Assembly: GCA_040754335.1 (NCBI GenBank)
Contig: JBFMCV010000001.1
Span: 558,001-622,000 of the forward strand
DNA: 64,000 nucleotides
Source of the DNA: Thermodesulfobacteriota bacterium
GTDB taxonomy: Bacteria; Desulfobacterota_D; UBA1144; Nemesobacterales; UBA2774
Reading direction: 5' to 3'
Part shown: in pieces, positions 37,672 to 46,147 of the stretch
Layout: every line of letters begins with the position of its first letter
Position numbering within the stretch: the first letter of the stretch is position 1
Notes under the pieces: generated by a model
Seen by the model: only the letters and a program-made list of their open reading frames with translations
What the model was told of the DNA's origin: nothing
Databases searched by the model: none
Translations under genes and position numbers: made by a program

Positions 37672-38165
37672 TTGTCATGCTGAACTTGTTTCAGCATCTC
37701 GTTTTTAAATTCTCCCCAATTAATAGGTTCACAAAACAATACAGATTGTTGTTTGAAAATCTTTCCATCTCTCAAAGCGGCATGAAACTAATGTCCGATA
37801 ATATAACTTATGTCGACTATATGTTTGACCTTTTCCTTTTTAATATCCCTCCCCTTTACCAAGGGGGAGGGTTCGGGTGGGGGTTTACATTAAACTATCT
37901 GTCATTCCCGACCCCGATCGGGAATCTCATCCTGCATCGTGAATCCTGCATCCTGCACCGTACCCGTAGGAGCGGCTTTCCTGAATTGATCCTGAAATAA
38001 ATTCAGGACATGGTTCAGGACAGGCCAGCCGCGACCCTACTCCGCTCCTTCTTTCAAACATCCCATCCTACTTTGTCATTTCGAACAACGGGAGAAATCT
38101 CTTGTTTTCTTTACTTTTTTTCTGTCATTCCCGAATATCTTTATCGGGAATCTAAATTTTTTATG
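37672..38165. repeat. Repeat-rich spacer
   Basis: Between the fur-family gene and parD (about 600 bases). Contains GTCATGCTGAACTTGTTTCA (37675), CCCTCCCCTTTACCAAGGGG (37848), TCATTCCCGACCCCGATCGG (37903), a split GTAGGAGCGGCTT/AGCCGCGAC element (37966-38035) interrupted by CCTGAATT...TTCAGGACAGG, and TCATTCCCGAATATCTTTAT (38125). No gene is convincing here. Confidence 0.7.
37966..38019. repeat. 54-base repeat, forward copy
   Basis: Starts GTAGGAGCGGCTTTCC and ends GACATGGTTCAGG. Present as a reverse-complement copy with one difference at 40625-40678, 2.7 kb away. The element is a simple GTAGGAGC-type palindrome carrying a CCTGAATT...AATTCAGG insert. Confidence 0.9.
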
Positions 38166-38228
38166 GTGATTTCATTTATACCAATAAATATTACTTTCTG
38201 GTATAATATTTCTTGCGAGGAACATACA

Positions 38229-38471
38229 ATGCAGAAAAACACCAGTGTGACGCTCGGCAAACATTTCGAGGAATTCATAGCACAGCAAATCAAGGAAGGA
38301 AGGTTCTCATCCGCAAGCGAAGCCATACGTGCGGGACTTCGTCTGCTCGAAGAGCGGGAAACCAAACTAAACGCACTGCGCCGGGCCCTTAAAGAAGGCG
38401 AGAAGAGCGGCTTCGTCGATTATTCCCTGAAGGAGCTGATAGAAGAACTGGATACTGAAGACCCCGCTTGA
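38229..38471 (+). CDS. Orphan ParD-like antitoxin
   Basis: 80 residues with the ParD/RHH antitoxin pattern: TSVTLGKHFEEFIAQQIKEG, RFSSASEAIRAGLRLLEERE, then a short toxin-binding tail (LKELIEELDTEDPA). ATG 38229 has GAGG upstream; the open frame before it is repeat sequence. Downstream is only a degenerate TCCCGACATCGATCGG repeat and a gap to the next gene; no ParE toxin follows. It may be solitary or a relic of a TA operon. Confidence 0.85.
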   Translation: MQKNTSVTLGKHFEEFIAQQIKEGRFSSASEAIRAGLRLLEERETKLNALRRALKEGEKSGFVDYSLKELIEELDTEDPA

Positions 38472-38489
38472 TACCAACCTTGATATTCC

Positions 38490-38610
38490 TGTTGTTCCCG
38501 ACATCGATCGGAAATCTAAAAAACCGTTCATGCTGCTTGTCCGGCATAGCCTTAGCGACGCAGGAAGCTTGTCGAAGCATGTCATTATTTCCTCGTTCAG
38601 ACCCTATTCC
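38490..38610. repeat. Degenerate repeat unit after parD
   Basis: TTCCCGACATCGATCGGAAA (38494-38513) is a decayed copy of the TCATTCCCGAC...CGGGAATCT family. AAGCTTGTCGAAGCATGTCA near 38567 resembles another unit. No gene seen. Confidence 0.45.
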
Positions 38611-38664
38611 CATTCCCCCCATAATTGTGTAATCCTATTCTCAAAAGCTGAATAGGAGACCGTT

Positions 38665-39975
38665 ATGAGCATTCCCGAAGGGTTAGAGGCCGCGCTTGGA
38701 TTCGGATTCATGGACGCCATATTCACGAGGCGGTCAAGACGTTTCGGCCTCGGGATGGAGATAAAGGAGGGCACTCTCGCCCACAAGTCCCGGCACGATC
38801 CGGTCCCCCTCTCCGAATTGGAAGAGGCGTTCCTCATATGGGCCGGCACGGGCATGACGGGGCTTTCCTTAGGCGACCTCCCCCGCACGGGCATCTCCTG
38901 GCTCTTCCAGTGGACGGGCAGGAGCTGGCCCTGCTCCTGCAACTCACATTCTACGGAGCTCTTCTACACGAACGACAGCGGCGTCTACATGGTGAGGCTC
39001 CACGACGTACTGCCCGAGGAAGGAAAGAGCCTCATATTCCAGGGCATGACAGACGACGAGAAGCTCGCGAAGGTCATGGAGCTCTTCAGGAAGAACCGGA
39101 TCAAGCTAGAGGACGGACGCGCGAATCTGCCGAAAGGCGAGCCCGGCCTCTTCGACTTCAACGCGTGGAACTGCAACAAGCCCGGGACCACGTTCTTCGT
39201 CCCCGTTACGAACACCACGGTCGAGTATATGGTGCTGCTGTTCATATACTTCGGCGCGAAATACGGATTCAACATAATCGACGAGCTTAACGGCGGCAGG
39301 TCGTGCGGCCTCGACAAGTGGATCGAGAAGGGATACATAAGAAAGGACGTCGAGCTCTCGCTATTCGATCTCGAATTGAGGGTTCTAACGACCCTCAACG
39401 TCGAGCAGGCATTCATATGCCAGAACATGAACCTCGCGCTGCAAGGTCTGGGCCTCGGCGGATGGGCGTTCACGGGGCTCCTCCCCCATTACGCGCTCGG
39501 CGTACATCCCGATTACAAGGGGCTTGGGTTCAGGTTCACGAGGCCGGAGAAGACCGTGCGCAGCGCGAAACCGCCCGTGCCTGTCGGGAGGGACGGCGTT
39601 TTCGAAGCCCTGTGCCCGCCATACGTCAAGGATATGGGCGAGGCCGTGGACAAGTTCCTCCGCATGAGGGGGAGGTTCTGGGAGGAGGACAACCCCTACC
39701 CTTACCGTAACCCCGAAGGCGTGCTCGCCGACGAATATCACCCGAGCGAGGTCAGGATAGAGATAGTCAAAGACTTTTGCAAATACGTCTACGAGAATTA
39801 CGGCAGGTTCCCCGCGTTCCTCGACCCGATGTTCACGAGGCTCGTATTCCAGGCGCACCATCTCGACCTCGAGTTCTACGACAAGTATTACACCGAAGGA
39901 GCGTACACGGAGCTCCACAAGAACCACTTCAAGCTCTGGCATCCGGATATGAAGGACCCGTTCGGCGCGGAGTGA
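38665..39975 (+). CDS. Nitroreductase-like protein of unknown function
   Basis: 436 residues. The N-terminus recalls the nitroreductase fold (FMDAIFTRRSRRFGLGMEI, paired Arg as in FMN-phosphate binding) and a later AFICQNMNLALQGLGLGGWA matches its second signature. In between is a long divergent region with cysteine clusters (SWPCSCNSHSTELF, WNCNKPGTTFFVPVTN). The C-terminal half has a unique segment FPAFLDPMFTRLVFQAHHLD. Length greatly exceeds ordinary nitroreductases (about 200). A non-redox structural role is also possible. It stands alone; ATG 38665 lies 26 bases after AATCCTA. Function not assigned. Confidence 0.72.
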   Translation: MSIPEGLEAALGFGFMDAIFTRRSRRFGLGMEIKEGTLAHKSRHDPVPLSELEEAFLIWAGTGMTGLSLGDLPRTGISWLFQWTGRSWPCSCNSHSTELFYTNDSGVYMVRLHDVLPEEGKSLIFQGMTDDEKLAKVMELFRKNRIKLEDGRANLPKGEPGLFDFNAWNCNKPGTTFFVPVTNTTVEYMVLLFIYFGAKYGFNIIDELNGGRSCGLDKWIEKGYIRKDVELSLFDLELRVLTTLNVEQAFICQNMNLALQGLGLGGWAFTGLLPHYALGVHPDYKGLGFRFTRPEKTVRSAKPPVPVGRDGVFEALCPPYVKDMGEAVDKFLRMRGRFWEEDNPYPYRNPEGVLADEYHPSEVRIEIVKDFCKYVYENYGRFPAFLDPMFTRLVFQAHHLDLEFYDKYYTEGAYTELHKNHFKLWHPDMKDPFGAE

Positions 39976-40039
39976 AGGTTCTTCTGAATAAATTCACATA
40001 TCTTTCGATTGGCTTAGGATGAACGGGGTTGTCCGTGAG

Positions 40040-40095
40040 CGTGAAATATCATTAATTCCCTCCTTAGAAAAAGGAGGGATAGGGAGGATTTTTCT
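40040..40095. repeat. CCTTAGAAAAAGGAGGG palindrome
   Basis: TCCCTCCTTAGAAAAAGGAG (about 40053) followed by AGGGAGGATTTTTC: the G/C palindrome family seen throughout the window. Confidence 0.75.
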
Positions 40096-40127
40096 TTTCT
40101 TACAATCGAACAAACTTGAGGCACTTA

Positions 40128-40598
40128 TCACTCCTCCGGCCTCCCGTAAACGGCGAGGCTCCTGTTGCTGTACCTTACGTCGTCCGTTATCTCCCTCCCG
40201 AGCCATTCGGGCGGAACGAACCGTGCGCTCTCCTCGACTGACTTGAACTCCACCTCCGCGACCAGGAGTCCATCGAGCGCGCCTGAATATACGTCGAGCT
40301 CTATCACGTGCTCCCCGCACGGTATCTCGCACCGCGTCTTTTCGACTCTCGACCCCTCGGTGCACGGCCAGAGGGTCTCGAACGCTTCCCTGCTGAGCTC
40401 GACTTCGACCTCTTCCCTTTTGAGCCCTCTCCCCGACTTCACTGTCTCGTAGTACCTGTCCCCTATTTTCCGTATCCGTATCTCCGTCCCGTCGCCGGAG
40501 ACTGCGAGATAGCCCTGCGATATCCCGCTCGCGGGACAGCTCTCTATCCCCTTAGGCATCTCCTTCACGAGAAACTTTCTCTCAATCTCTTTCGCCAT
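40128..40598 (-). CDS. CYTH-domain triphosphate enzyme
   Basis: 156-residue CYTH (triphosphate tunnel metalloenzyme). The metal-binding ExExK is EIERK at residues 4-8; basic and acidic strands follow (TEIRIRKIGDRYYETVKSGR, REEVEVELSREAFETLWPC, LLVAEVEFKSVEESARFVPP). Bacterial members hydrolyse inorganic tripolyphosphate. ATG 40598 was chosen because ExExK then sits at the tip of the chain; the frame extends a little further upstream without similarity. It precedes a ParA gene and a CHAD gene within 3 kb, all on the minus strand, linking it to phosphate polymers. Confidence 0.9.
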   Translation of the reverse strand: MAKEIERKFLVKEMPKGIESCPASGISQGYLAVSGDGTEIRIRKIGDRYYETVKSGRGLKREEVEVELSREAFETLWPCTEGSRVEKTRCEIPCGEHVIELDVYSGALDGLLVAEVEFKSVEESARFVPPEWLGREITDDVRYSNRSLAVYGRPEE

Positions 40599-40619
40599 GA
40601 GGTAGTTTCTTATTTTACT

Positions 40620-40760
40620 GTCACCCTGAACCATGTCCTGAATTTATTTCAGGATCAATTCAGGAAAGCCGCTCTTACAATAATTTGTCTTTGCGAGCGG
40701 AGCGAAGCAATCTCATGAAAAGACGAGATGCTGAAACAAGTTCAGCATGACAAAAAGAGA
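40620..40760. repeat. Repeat cluster between CYTH and ParA
   Basis: Contains the inverted copy (40625-40678) of the 54-base unit at 37966-38019, TTGCGAGCGGAGCGAAGCAA (40688) and GATGCTGAAACAAGTTCAGC (40727). No gene is visible. Confidence 0.75.
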
Positions 40761-40811
40761 AGAGATCGCAATGATACATGCCTCATACTCGCTTCATAAA
40801 CATTTGCGGAA

Positions 40812-41570
40812 TCACCCCTCCGCCCCCTTCCCCGTTATCGCCCTCATCTCCTCCCAGAGTTCGGCGTACGTATGCGCCGACTCCGAATGCGGGAGGTAAG
40901 CGGTCACAGGCTCCCTGTAGACCCCCATCCTCTCTATGTCCGACCGGTACGGTATGTGGGTTCTGAGCACGTTCCTGCCGTCGGACTCGATCTTCTCCAT
41001 GATCTCCCTGTGGAGGCTCTTTTTCGTCTCCACCATGGAGAAAAAGGCGTACAGCTTCCCCGCGTCGTATTCCTTCTTCGCGAAGAAATCGAGGAGCTTT
41101 TCGTACGTCATGACCGAGAGCGTCGTCGGAATGAGCGGGACGAATATGAAATCCGAGGCGTTGAACACGTTCTCGGATACGAGCGATATTCCCGGCGGGC
41201 AGTCGAGGAACAAGTAATCGTACTCGTGCGTGACCTCGCTGAATACCCTCTTCAGTCGGAATTTCGATTTCTTCATCCCGTCGAGCGCGATGTCGAGGTT
41301 CCTGTATGAGAGCTTGGACGGCAGGAGGTCGAGGTTCGGGTAATCCGTTCCCTTAATGTTTTCGTCGATGATCCTCCCGCCCTTTACGAACTTGCTCGAA
41401 TTGAAGCTGCGCGACGCCTTTATACGGAAATAATACGAAGAGGCGCCCTGCGGGTCGAGGTCGCAGATGAGCGTGCGGTATCCCCCGGCCGAAGCGAGAT
41501 ACGAGAGGTTTACCGCGGCCGCGGTCTTGCCGACTCCGCCCTTCATGCTGTAGAGGGCGAGCGTGATCAT
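40812..41570 (-). CDS. ParA/MinD-family ATPase
   Basis: 252-residue cytoplasmic ATPase of the ParA family, which positions DNA or organelles on the nucleoid or membrane. The deviant Walker A is KGGVGKT at 10-16 with the signature lysine K10; Walker A' and B lie in GYRTLICDLDPQGASSYYF and YDYLFLDCPPGISLVSEN. No N-terminal DNA-binding domain and no ParB gene nearby, so a cargo other than the chromosome is likely. It starts 12 bases after the CHAD protein stop, so the two are co-transcribed. Cargo is inferred to be a polyphosphate body. Confidence 0.92.
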   Translation of the reverse strand: MITLALYSMKGGVGKTAAAVNLSYLASAGGYRTLICDLDPQGASSYYFRIKASRSFNSSKFVKGGRIIDENIKGTDYPNLDLLPSKLSYRNLDIALDGMKKSKFRLKRVFSEVTHEYDYLFLDCPPGISLVSENVFNASDFIFVPLIPTTLSVMTYEKLLDFFAKKEYDAGKLYAFFSMVETKKSLHREIMEKIESDGRNVLRTHIPYRSDIERMGVYREPVTAYLPHSESAHTYAELWEEMRAITGKGAEG

Positions 41571-41582
41571 AGGGTGAATACT

Positions 41583-43151
41583 CTAATTGCCGGAGAACAA
41601 TTTTTCAAACAGGGCTTTCATATCGTCGCCCGAAAACTCCTCGAACCGCGCGTGGAATTCGGCCCTGAGCTCCTTCTGCTTTAGATAGAGCTCCGATATC
41701 AGGCCGCCCGCGGCGGCGATGCTGTCCCTCCCCTCTTCGGCAGCCGGGTCCATCTTGGATATGTAGCCCTTCAGCCTCTCCTGCTGGACGTGCATGTCGT
41801 TGTAATCGCCGAGGTTGTCCTGTAGCTGTTTCAGGTGCCGTATGGCCGCCTTTATCTCATCAGCCGGGAAGAGGGACTCGAAGAACTCGAGATAATACCT
41901 GAGCTTCTTGCACTCGATCCTGAGCGTGTGGAAATCCCTGTCCGGGGAGCTCTCGTCTAAATCTTTCCCCAGCTTCACGGCTTTCCTGTACCGTTTCCGT
42001 ATGCGTTTTTTCGCAAGGTCTATTACCGGCGCGCCAGAATCCGGAAGCTCGTCTTCCGCCCCCGCGGGCTCGTTGAGGAATTTTCCCCACGCCTCTATGC
42101 TCCGCCTGTAGGAGCCGGATGCGAGCTCGCTGACGAAACCTTCGTGAGCTTCTTCCCTCTCCCTCGCGATAATATCGTAGAGAGGGCCGAGACCCGGTCT
42201 TAACGCGGGCGGCAGCATCTCCGTGTACCGTTCCCTCCTCAGCAGATATATGTCGAGGTCGCGGAGCTCGTTCGACTTCCTCCCTATCGCAGCAAACTCC
42301 GTCTTGAATTCCTCCTTCACGCTTTCGGGGAATATGCCTCTTATGAGAGTTAGCGCCGAGCGCGTCCTCCTCACTGCCACGCGGAAGTCGTGGAGGAACT
42401 CGGTGTCTATGTCTTTTATAATTCCTTCTTCGTTCTTCCTCATCGTTTCTAGGAGGCTCCCGAGGATCATCTTTAGCGCATCCCCTGAAGGCATGTCCGG
42501 CTCGAGCCTGACTGTAACCTTCGATGAATAGTCCCCCGCCGTCTTGCCCACGGCGCCGAGCGCGATCGAGAATATGTTTCCGTCCGCGCGCTCGATACCC
42601 ATACCGGCGAGGCGGCGTATTATATCGTCGAACTCGTCCGCATAGCCTCTGACCGGAGCCGCCTCGAGAAGATGGACGGTTACCTTCCCCGAGCCGTTTT
42701 CAGCGACTTCTATCTCTTCGAAAGCGAGGTGCACTACGGTCTTCTCGTCCTCGTTGACGACGTTGTGCCGCGTCGCGGCGCTTCTTATCGATACTTGCGG
42801 TACGAGCGCCCTTATATCGATGACCTGGCGCAGCGCTTCGCGGAAAGGGCCGTCGGGGAAATCCTGCCAGAACCTCGGGCGTCCGTCCGTATCGGAGTAA
42901 GGAGACGAGAGGTCCATTTCAGTGCCGGATGAGCGCAGCACGTACCGCTCTCCTTCCTTCGACAATAATTGCCCGTTTCTGTAGAGCCTGTGATCGAATG
43001 TGTCGAGGAAGACCCTTTCCATATCGCGGGAGCTGTCAGGCGCGAGAGTAAGATTGCTCCCTATGCCCGCGAGTATGACTTCACGGTCGCCGGGACTGCT
43101 AAGTACGAAATATTCTGACTTGTCGCCACTCGCTTCTTTCGCCGGATTCAT
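41583..43151 (-). CDS. CHAD-domain protein with CYTH-like N-terminus
   Basis: 522 residues. The C-terminal ~290 residues are a CHAD domain, an all-helical histidine-rich fold that binds polyphosphate: IDTEFLHDFRVAVRRTRSAL, FHTLRIECKKLRYYLEFFES and LQDNLGDYNDMHVQQERL are its signature histidine/arginine helices. The N-terminal 215 residues have a degenerate CYTH-like sheet (MERVFLDTFDHRLYRNGQLL) without ExExK. CHAD proteins coat polyphosphate granules in other bacteria. It is followed by ParA (12-base gap) and then the CYTH enzyme. Confidence 0.9.
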   Translation of the reverse strand: MNPAKEASGDKSEYFVLSSPGDREVILAGIGSNLTLAPDSSRDMERVFLDTFDHRLYRNGQLLSKEGERYVLRSSGTEMDLSSPYSDTDGRPRFWQDFPDGPFREALRQVIDIRALVPQVSIRSAATRHNVVNEDEKTVVHLAFEEIEVAENGSGKVTVHLLEAAPVRGYADEFDDIIRRLAGMGIERADGNIFSIALGAVGKTAGDYSSKVTVRLEPDMPSGDALKMILGSLLETMRKNEEGIIKDIDTEFLHDFRVAVRRTRSALTLIRGIFPESVKEEFKTEFAAIGRKSNELRDLDIYLLRRERYTEMLPPALRPGLGPLYDIIAREREEAHEGFVSELASGSYRRSIEAWGKFLNEPAGAEDELPDSGAPVIDLAKKRIRKRYRKAVKLGKDLDESSPDRDFHTLRIECKKLRYYLEFFESLFPADEIKAAIRHLKQLQDNLGDYNDMHVQQERLKGYISKMDPAAEEGRDSIAAAGGLISELYLKQKELRAEFHARFEEFSGDDMKALFEKLFSGN

Positions 43152-43184
43152 GGATAAACGGGGTAAATCGCCCGGATAGATACA

Positions 43185-44213
43185 TTATACCATCCTCAAG
43201 ACCTTCGCCCCTTTTATCTTCCCCTTTTTCAATTCGCCGAGCGCCCGGTTAGCGTCTTCGAGCGGGTATTCCTCGACTTCGGGAATTATCGGGACCCTGG
43301 CTGCGAGCTCAAGCAGCTCCCTAACGTCCCTCCGGCTCACGTTCGCGACCGATTTAATCTCTTTCTCCATCCAGAGGTGAGACGGATAATCGAGTTTGAG
43401 GAGATATTCCTTGTCGGAGTCCTCTTTCCTTATGGCGTTGATGACGAGCCTCCCTCCGGGGTTGAGGCTCCTGAGCGCCTCGACGACCGGCTTCCACACG
43501 GGTGTCGTGTCTATCACGGCGTCAAGCATTTGAGGAGGGGCGTCATCCGTGCCCCCCGCCCATGCGGCCCCGAGCTCCCTCGCGAACTCCCTTTCCAATT
43601 CGCTCCTCGCGAAGACATATATCCCGGTATTGGGATACAAGTAACGCGCCATTTTCAGCACGAGGTGTCCCGAAGCGCCGAAGCCGGTAAGACCGAGCGT
43701 CTGGCCGTCCTCTATGCCCGTGAGCCTCAGCGACCTGTATCCGATGGCCCCCGCGCACAGGAGCGGCGCCGCTTCAGTGTCGGTGAATACTTCGGGGATC
43801 GGATATGCGTAGCCTTCCTTTGCAATCATGTATTCCGCATACCCGCCGTCCGCGTCCCTGCCCGTGGCCCTGAATTCCGGGCAGAGGTTATCGTCTCCTT
43901 CGAGACAATAGGCGCATTTTCCGCATGAGGAGAATATCCAGGCGACGCCTACCCTGTCTCCTTCCTTGAGAGTGGTCACGCCGCTTCCGGCTTTTTCTAC
44001 GAAACCCACAGCCTGGTGTCCCGGTATTACGGGGAGCTTCGGAGGAGGCGTCCTCCCCTCTATCTCGTCTAACTCCGTGTGGCAGACCCCGCAGGCGGAA
44101 ATCCTTATCAGCACCTCGCCCGGACCCGGAGCCGGCGGCTTGACGTCGGCAAGACGGAGCGGATCATTGTCGTCGTGAAGGGAGACTATCTTTTCGAGAA
44201 GCATAGCTTTCAA
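43185..44213 (-). CDS. Zinc-dependent alcohol dehydrogenase
   Basis: 342-residue medium-chain dehydrogenase. Catalytic Zn ligands lie in ACGVCHTELDEIEGR and GHQAVGFVEKAGSGV; the structural Zn is held by CGKCAYCLEGDDNLC. The NAD(P)-binding site is LGLTGFGASGHLVLKMARYL. A TTG start at 44213 preceded by GGAGG gives the usual LKAMLLEKI beginning (as MKAM...); an ATG three codons later is also possible. It is 21 bases downstream of the ABC ATPase and reads the same way, so it may be in the exporter operon, though a functional link is unclear. Confidence 0.92.
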   Translation of the reverse strand: MKAMLLEKIVSLHDDNDPLRLADVKPPAPGPGEVLIRISACGVCHTELDEIEGRTPPPKLPVIPGHQAVGFVEKAGSGVTTLKEGDRVGVAWIFSSCGKCAYCLEGDDNLCPEFRATGRDADGGYAEYMIAKEGYAYPIPEVFTDTEAAPLLCAGAIGYRSLRLTGIEDGQTLGLTGFGASGHLVLKMARYLYPNTGIYVFARSELEREFARELGAAWAGGTDDAPPQMLDAVIDTTPVWKPVVEALRSLNPGGRLVINAIRKEDSDKEYLLKLDYPSHLWMEKEIKSVANVSRRDVRELLELAARVPIIPEVEEYPLEDANRALGELKKGKIKGAKVLRMV

Positions 44214-44234
44214 CGGAACATCCTCCGATAACAC

Positions 44235-44897
44235 TCAGCTCACTATAAGCCCGTCCTTTATCTCGAGCACCTTCTTCGTCATCTCGGCGAGGTACATCTC
44301 GTGAGTAATCATCAGTACGGACCTCCCCTTTTCGTTGAGCTCGAGGAACACGTCCATGACCATGGCGGAGTTCCTGGAGTCGAGGTTCCCGGTAGGCTCG
44401 TCGGCCATCACTATCTCCGGGTCGTTCGCGAGCGCCCGCGCTATGGCCACCCTCTGCTGCTCTCCGCCCGAGAGCTGGTAGGGCTTCCGCTTTTCCTTGC
44501 CCTTGAGCCCGAGGCTCTCTATCAGCTCGTGACACCTTTCCCTGGCGCGCGCGCCGTCGCCCTCTCCGTTCTTGAGCATCGGTATGAGCACGTTTTCGAA
44601 CGCGGTTAATTCCGTGATTAGGTAATGGAACTGGAACACGAACCCTATCTTCCTGTTCCTTATTTTCGAGAGGAGCTTGGCGTCGCCGAAATCTACTTTC
44701 CTGTCGTCGATTATCACCTCGCCCGAAGTGGGCGAGTCGAGTAGGCCGAGTATGTACATGAGCGAGCTCTTGCCCGAGCCCGAGGCCCCTACTATGCTTA
44801 TGAAGTCCCCTGTCGAGATCTGAATTGATATTCCCTTCAGTATCTCGTTCTCGCCTATGGATTTCCTTATGTCCCTTCCTTCGAGGATTACGCTCAT
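44235..44897 (-). CDS. MacB/LolD-type ABC ATPase
   Basis: 220-residue ATPase. Walker [12 protein letters not shown], signature [15 protein letters not shown], Walker [12 protein letters not shown] and switch MITHEMYL are all present; the NLDS downstream matches the LolD/MacB subgroup. ATG 44897 overlaps the permease stop by four bases (ATGA), so translation is coupled. It drives the membrane permease that precedes it. Confidence 0.94.
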   Translation of the reverse strand: MSVILEGRDIRKSIGENEILKGISIQISTGDFISIVGASGSGKSSLMYILGLLDSPTSGEVIIDDRKVDFGDAKLLSKIRNRKIGFVFQFHYLITELTAFENVLIPMLKNGEGDGARARERCHELIESLGLKGKEKRKPYQLSGGEQQRVAIARALANDPEIVMADEPTGNLDSRNSAMVMDVFLELNEKGRSVLMITHEMYLAEMTKKVLEIKDGLIVS

Positions 44898-46147
44898 ACG
44901 CTTGACCGGAATATGTCGACCGGGAAGAGGCGGGACGCCCTCCAGGACGGGTAGAAAGAGGCGAAGAACGCGAATATCATCGCGAATATGAACCCCAGCA
45001 CGAAGTACCTGGGTCTCCTGTCGAGCACGAACCCGCTCGCCCTGATTATGCCGACGATGTCGAACCTGAGAGACGCGAGCCATACCTCTATGAGATAGCC
45101 GAGGAGACAGCCGAGCAGCGCCCCTATGAGGCCGACGAGGAGCCCCTGGAATACGAATATCCTCGTTATCTCCCCGTCCTCGTAACCTATGGCCTTGAGT
45201 ATCGCTATGTCCCTCTTCTTTTCGAGCACCGTCATCATCATGATGTTGAATATTCCGAACGCGGAAACTATCAGTATGGCGAACACCATCATGTACGTTA
45301 TCCAGTTCTGCATCTTGAATATCTGGAGGAAGTTGCTGAACGCCCTCTGCCAGCTCTCGGCGAAATACCCCGTGTCATCCGTCATCTCGCCCGCAAGGCT
45401 TTCCGCCTGATTTACGTCCTTAACCTTGATAATGAGCTCGTTCACCTGGTTCGGCTTGTCGAGTATCGCCTGGAGCGTGCGGAGGTTAATGTAGACCCTC
45501 GACTGGTCGAGGCTCGTTATGCCGGAGTTGAAGAAATCCACCACCTTGAGCGTGTATATGCCGCCGCTCGGCGAAACGAGGGTCACCTTCTTCCCCGGCT
45601 CCTTTATCCCGAGATCCCTCGCGAGGAGCTTTCCGATTATTATGCTGTTCCTGTCGGTTACTATCTTGTCCAGGTTTCCGAGCTCTATATAGTCGTCCAC
45701 TACCGACGCCCGTCTTTCGAGGTCGGGCTCGATGCCGATGAGGTTCGCCGTCTTGTCCTTGGTGCCGTAATTGATAATAGCCTGTCCCGTCAGGTGAGGG
45801 GCGATGCCGACGACCCTCTCGTCCTTCTCGTACTTGTCTATGTAATGCTTGTAGCCGATTATCTTGTCCTTCAGGTCCTTGGGCTTGGAGCCCAGGACGT
45901 CGGCGACTATGTCTTCCCCGTAAGCGGCCCTGAGTATCCTGTCCGGGTCGTCCGATTCCTCTATCTTGAGGGTTATGTGGGCGTTGATGTCGACTGCCTG
46001 TTTTATGAAGTAGATCTGGAACCCGTTCATTACGGAGCTCATGGCTATGAACGCGGCCACGCCTATCGCCACGCCGGCCGTCGAGACGAGCGCCTGCCTC
46101 TTTCTCTCGGTCAGCAGCTTGAACGCGATGAACAGTATGGACCTCAA
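44894..46147 (-). CDS. MacB/LolC-type ABC permease
   Basis: 417-residue inner-membrane protein. One N-terminal helix ([20 protein letters not shown]) leads into a large periplasmic MacB_PCD-like domain (about 45-270), followed by three C-terminal helices that include [20 protein letters not shown] and [19 protein letters not shown]. This is the layout of mechanotransmission exporters such as MacB and LolCE, which pass proteins, lipids or lipoproteins across the envelope without pumping a channel. Four-base overlaps on both sides tie it to the adaptor and the ATPase. Confidence 0.93.
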   Translation of the reverse strand: MRSILFIAFKLLTERKRQALVSTAGVAIGVAAFIAMSSVMNGFQIYFIKQAVDINAHITLKIEESDDPDRILRAAYGEDIVADVLGSKPKDLKDKIIGYKHYIDKYEKDERVVGIAPHLTGQAIINYGTKDKTANLIGIEPDLERRASVVDDYIELGNLDKIVTDRNSIIIGKLLARDLGIKEPGKKVTLVSPSGGIYTLKVVDFFNSGITSLDQSRVYINLRTLQAILDKPNQVNELIIKVKDVNQAESLAGEMTDDTGYFAESWQRAFSNFLQIFKMQNWITYMMVFAILIVSAFGIFNIMMMTVLEKKRDIAILKAIGYEDGEITRIFVFQGLLVGLIGALLGCLLGYLIEVWLASLRFDIVGIIRASGFVLDRRPRYFVLGFIFAMIFAFFASFYPSWRASRLFPVDIFRSSV

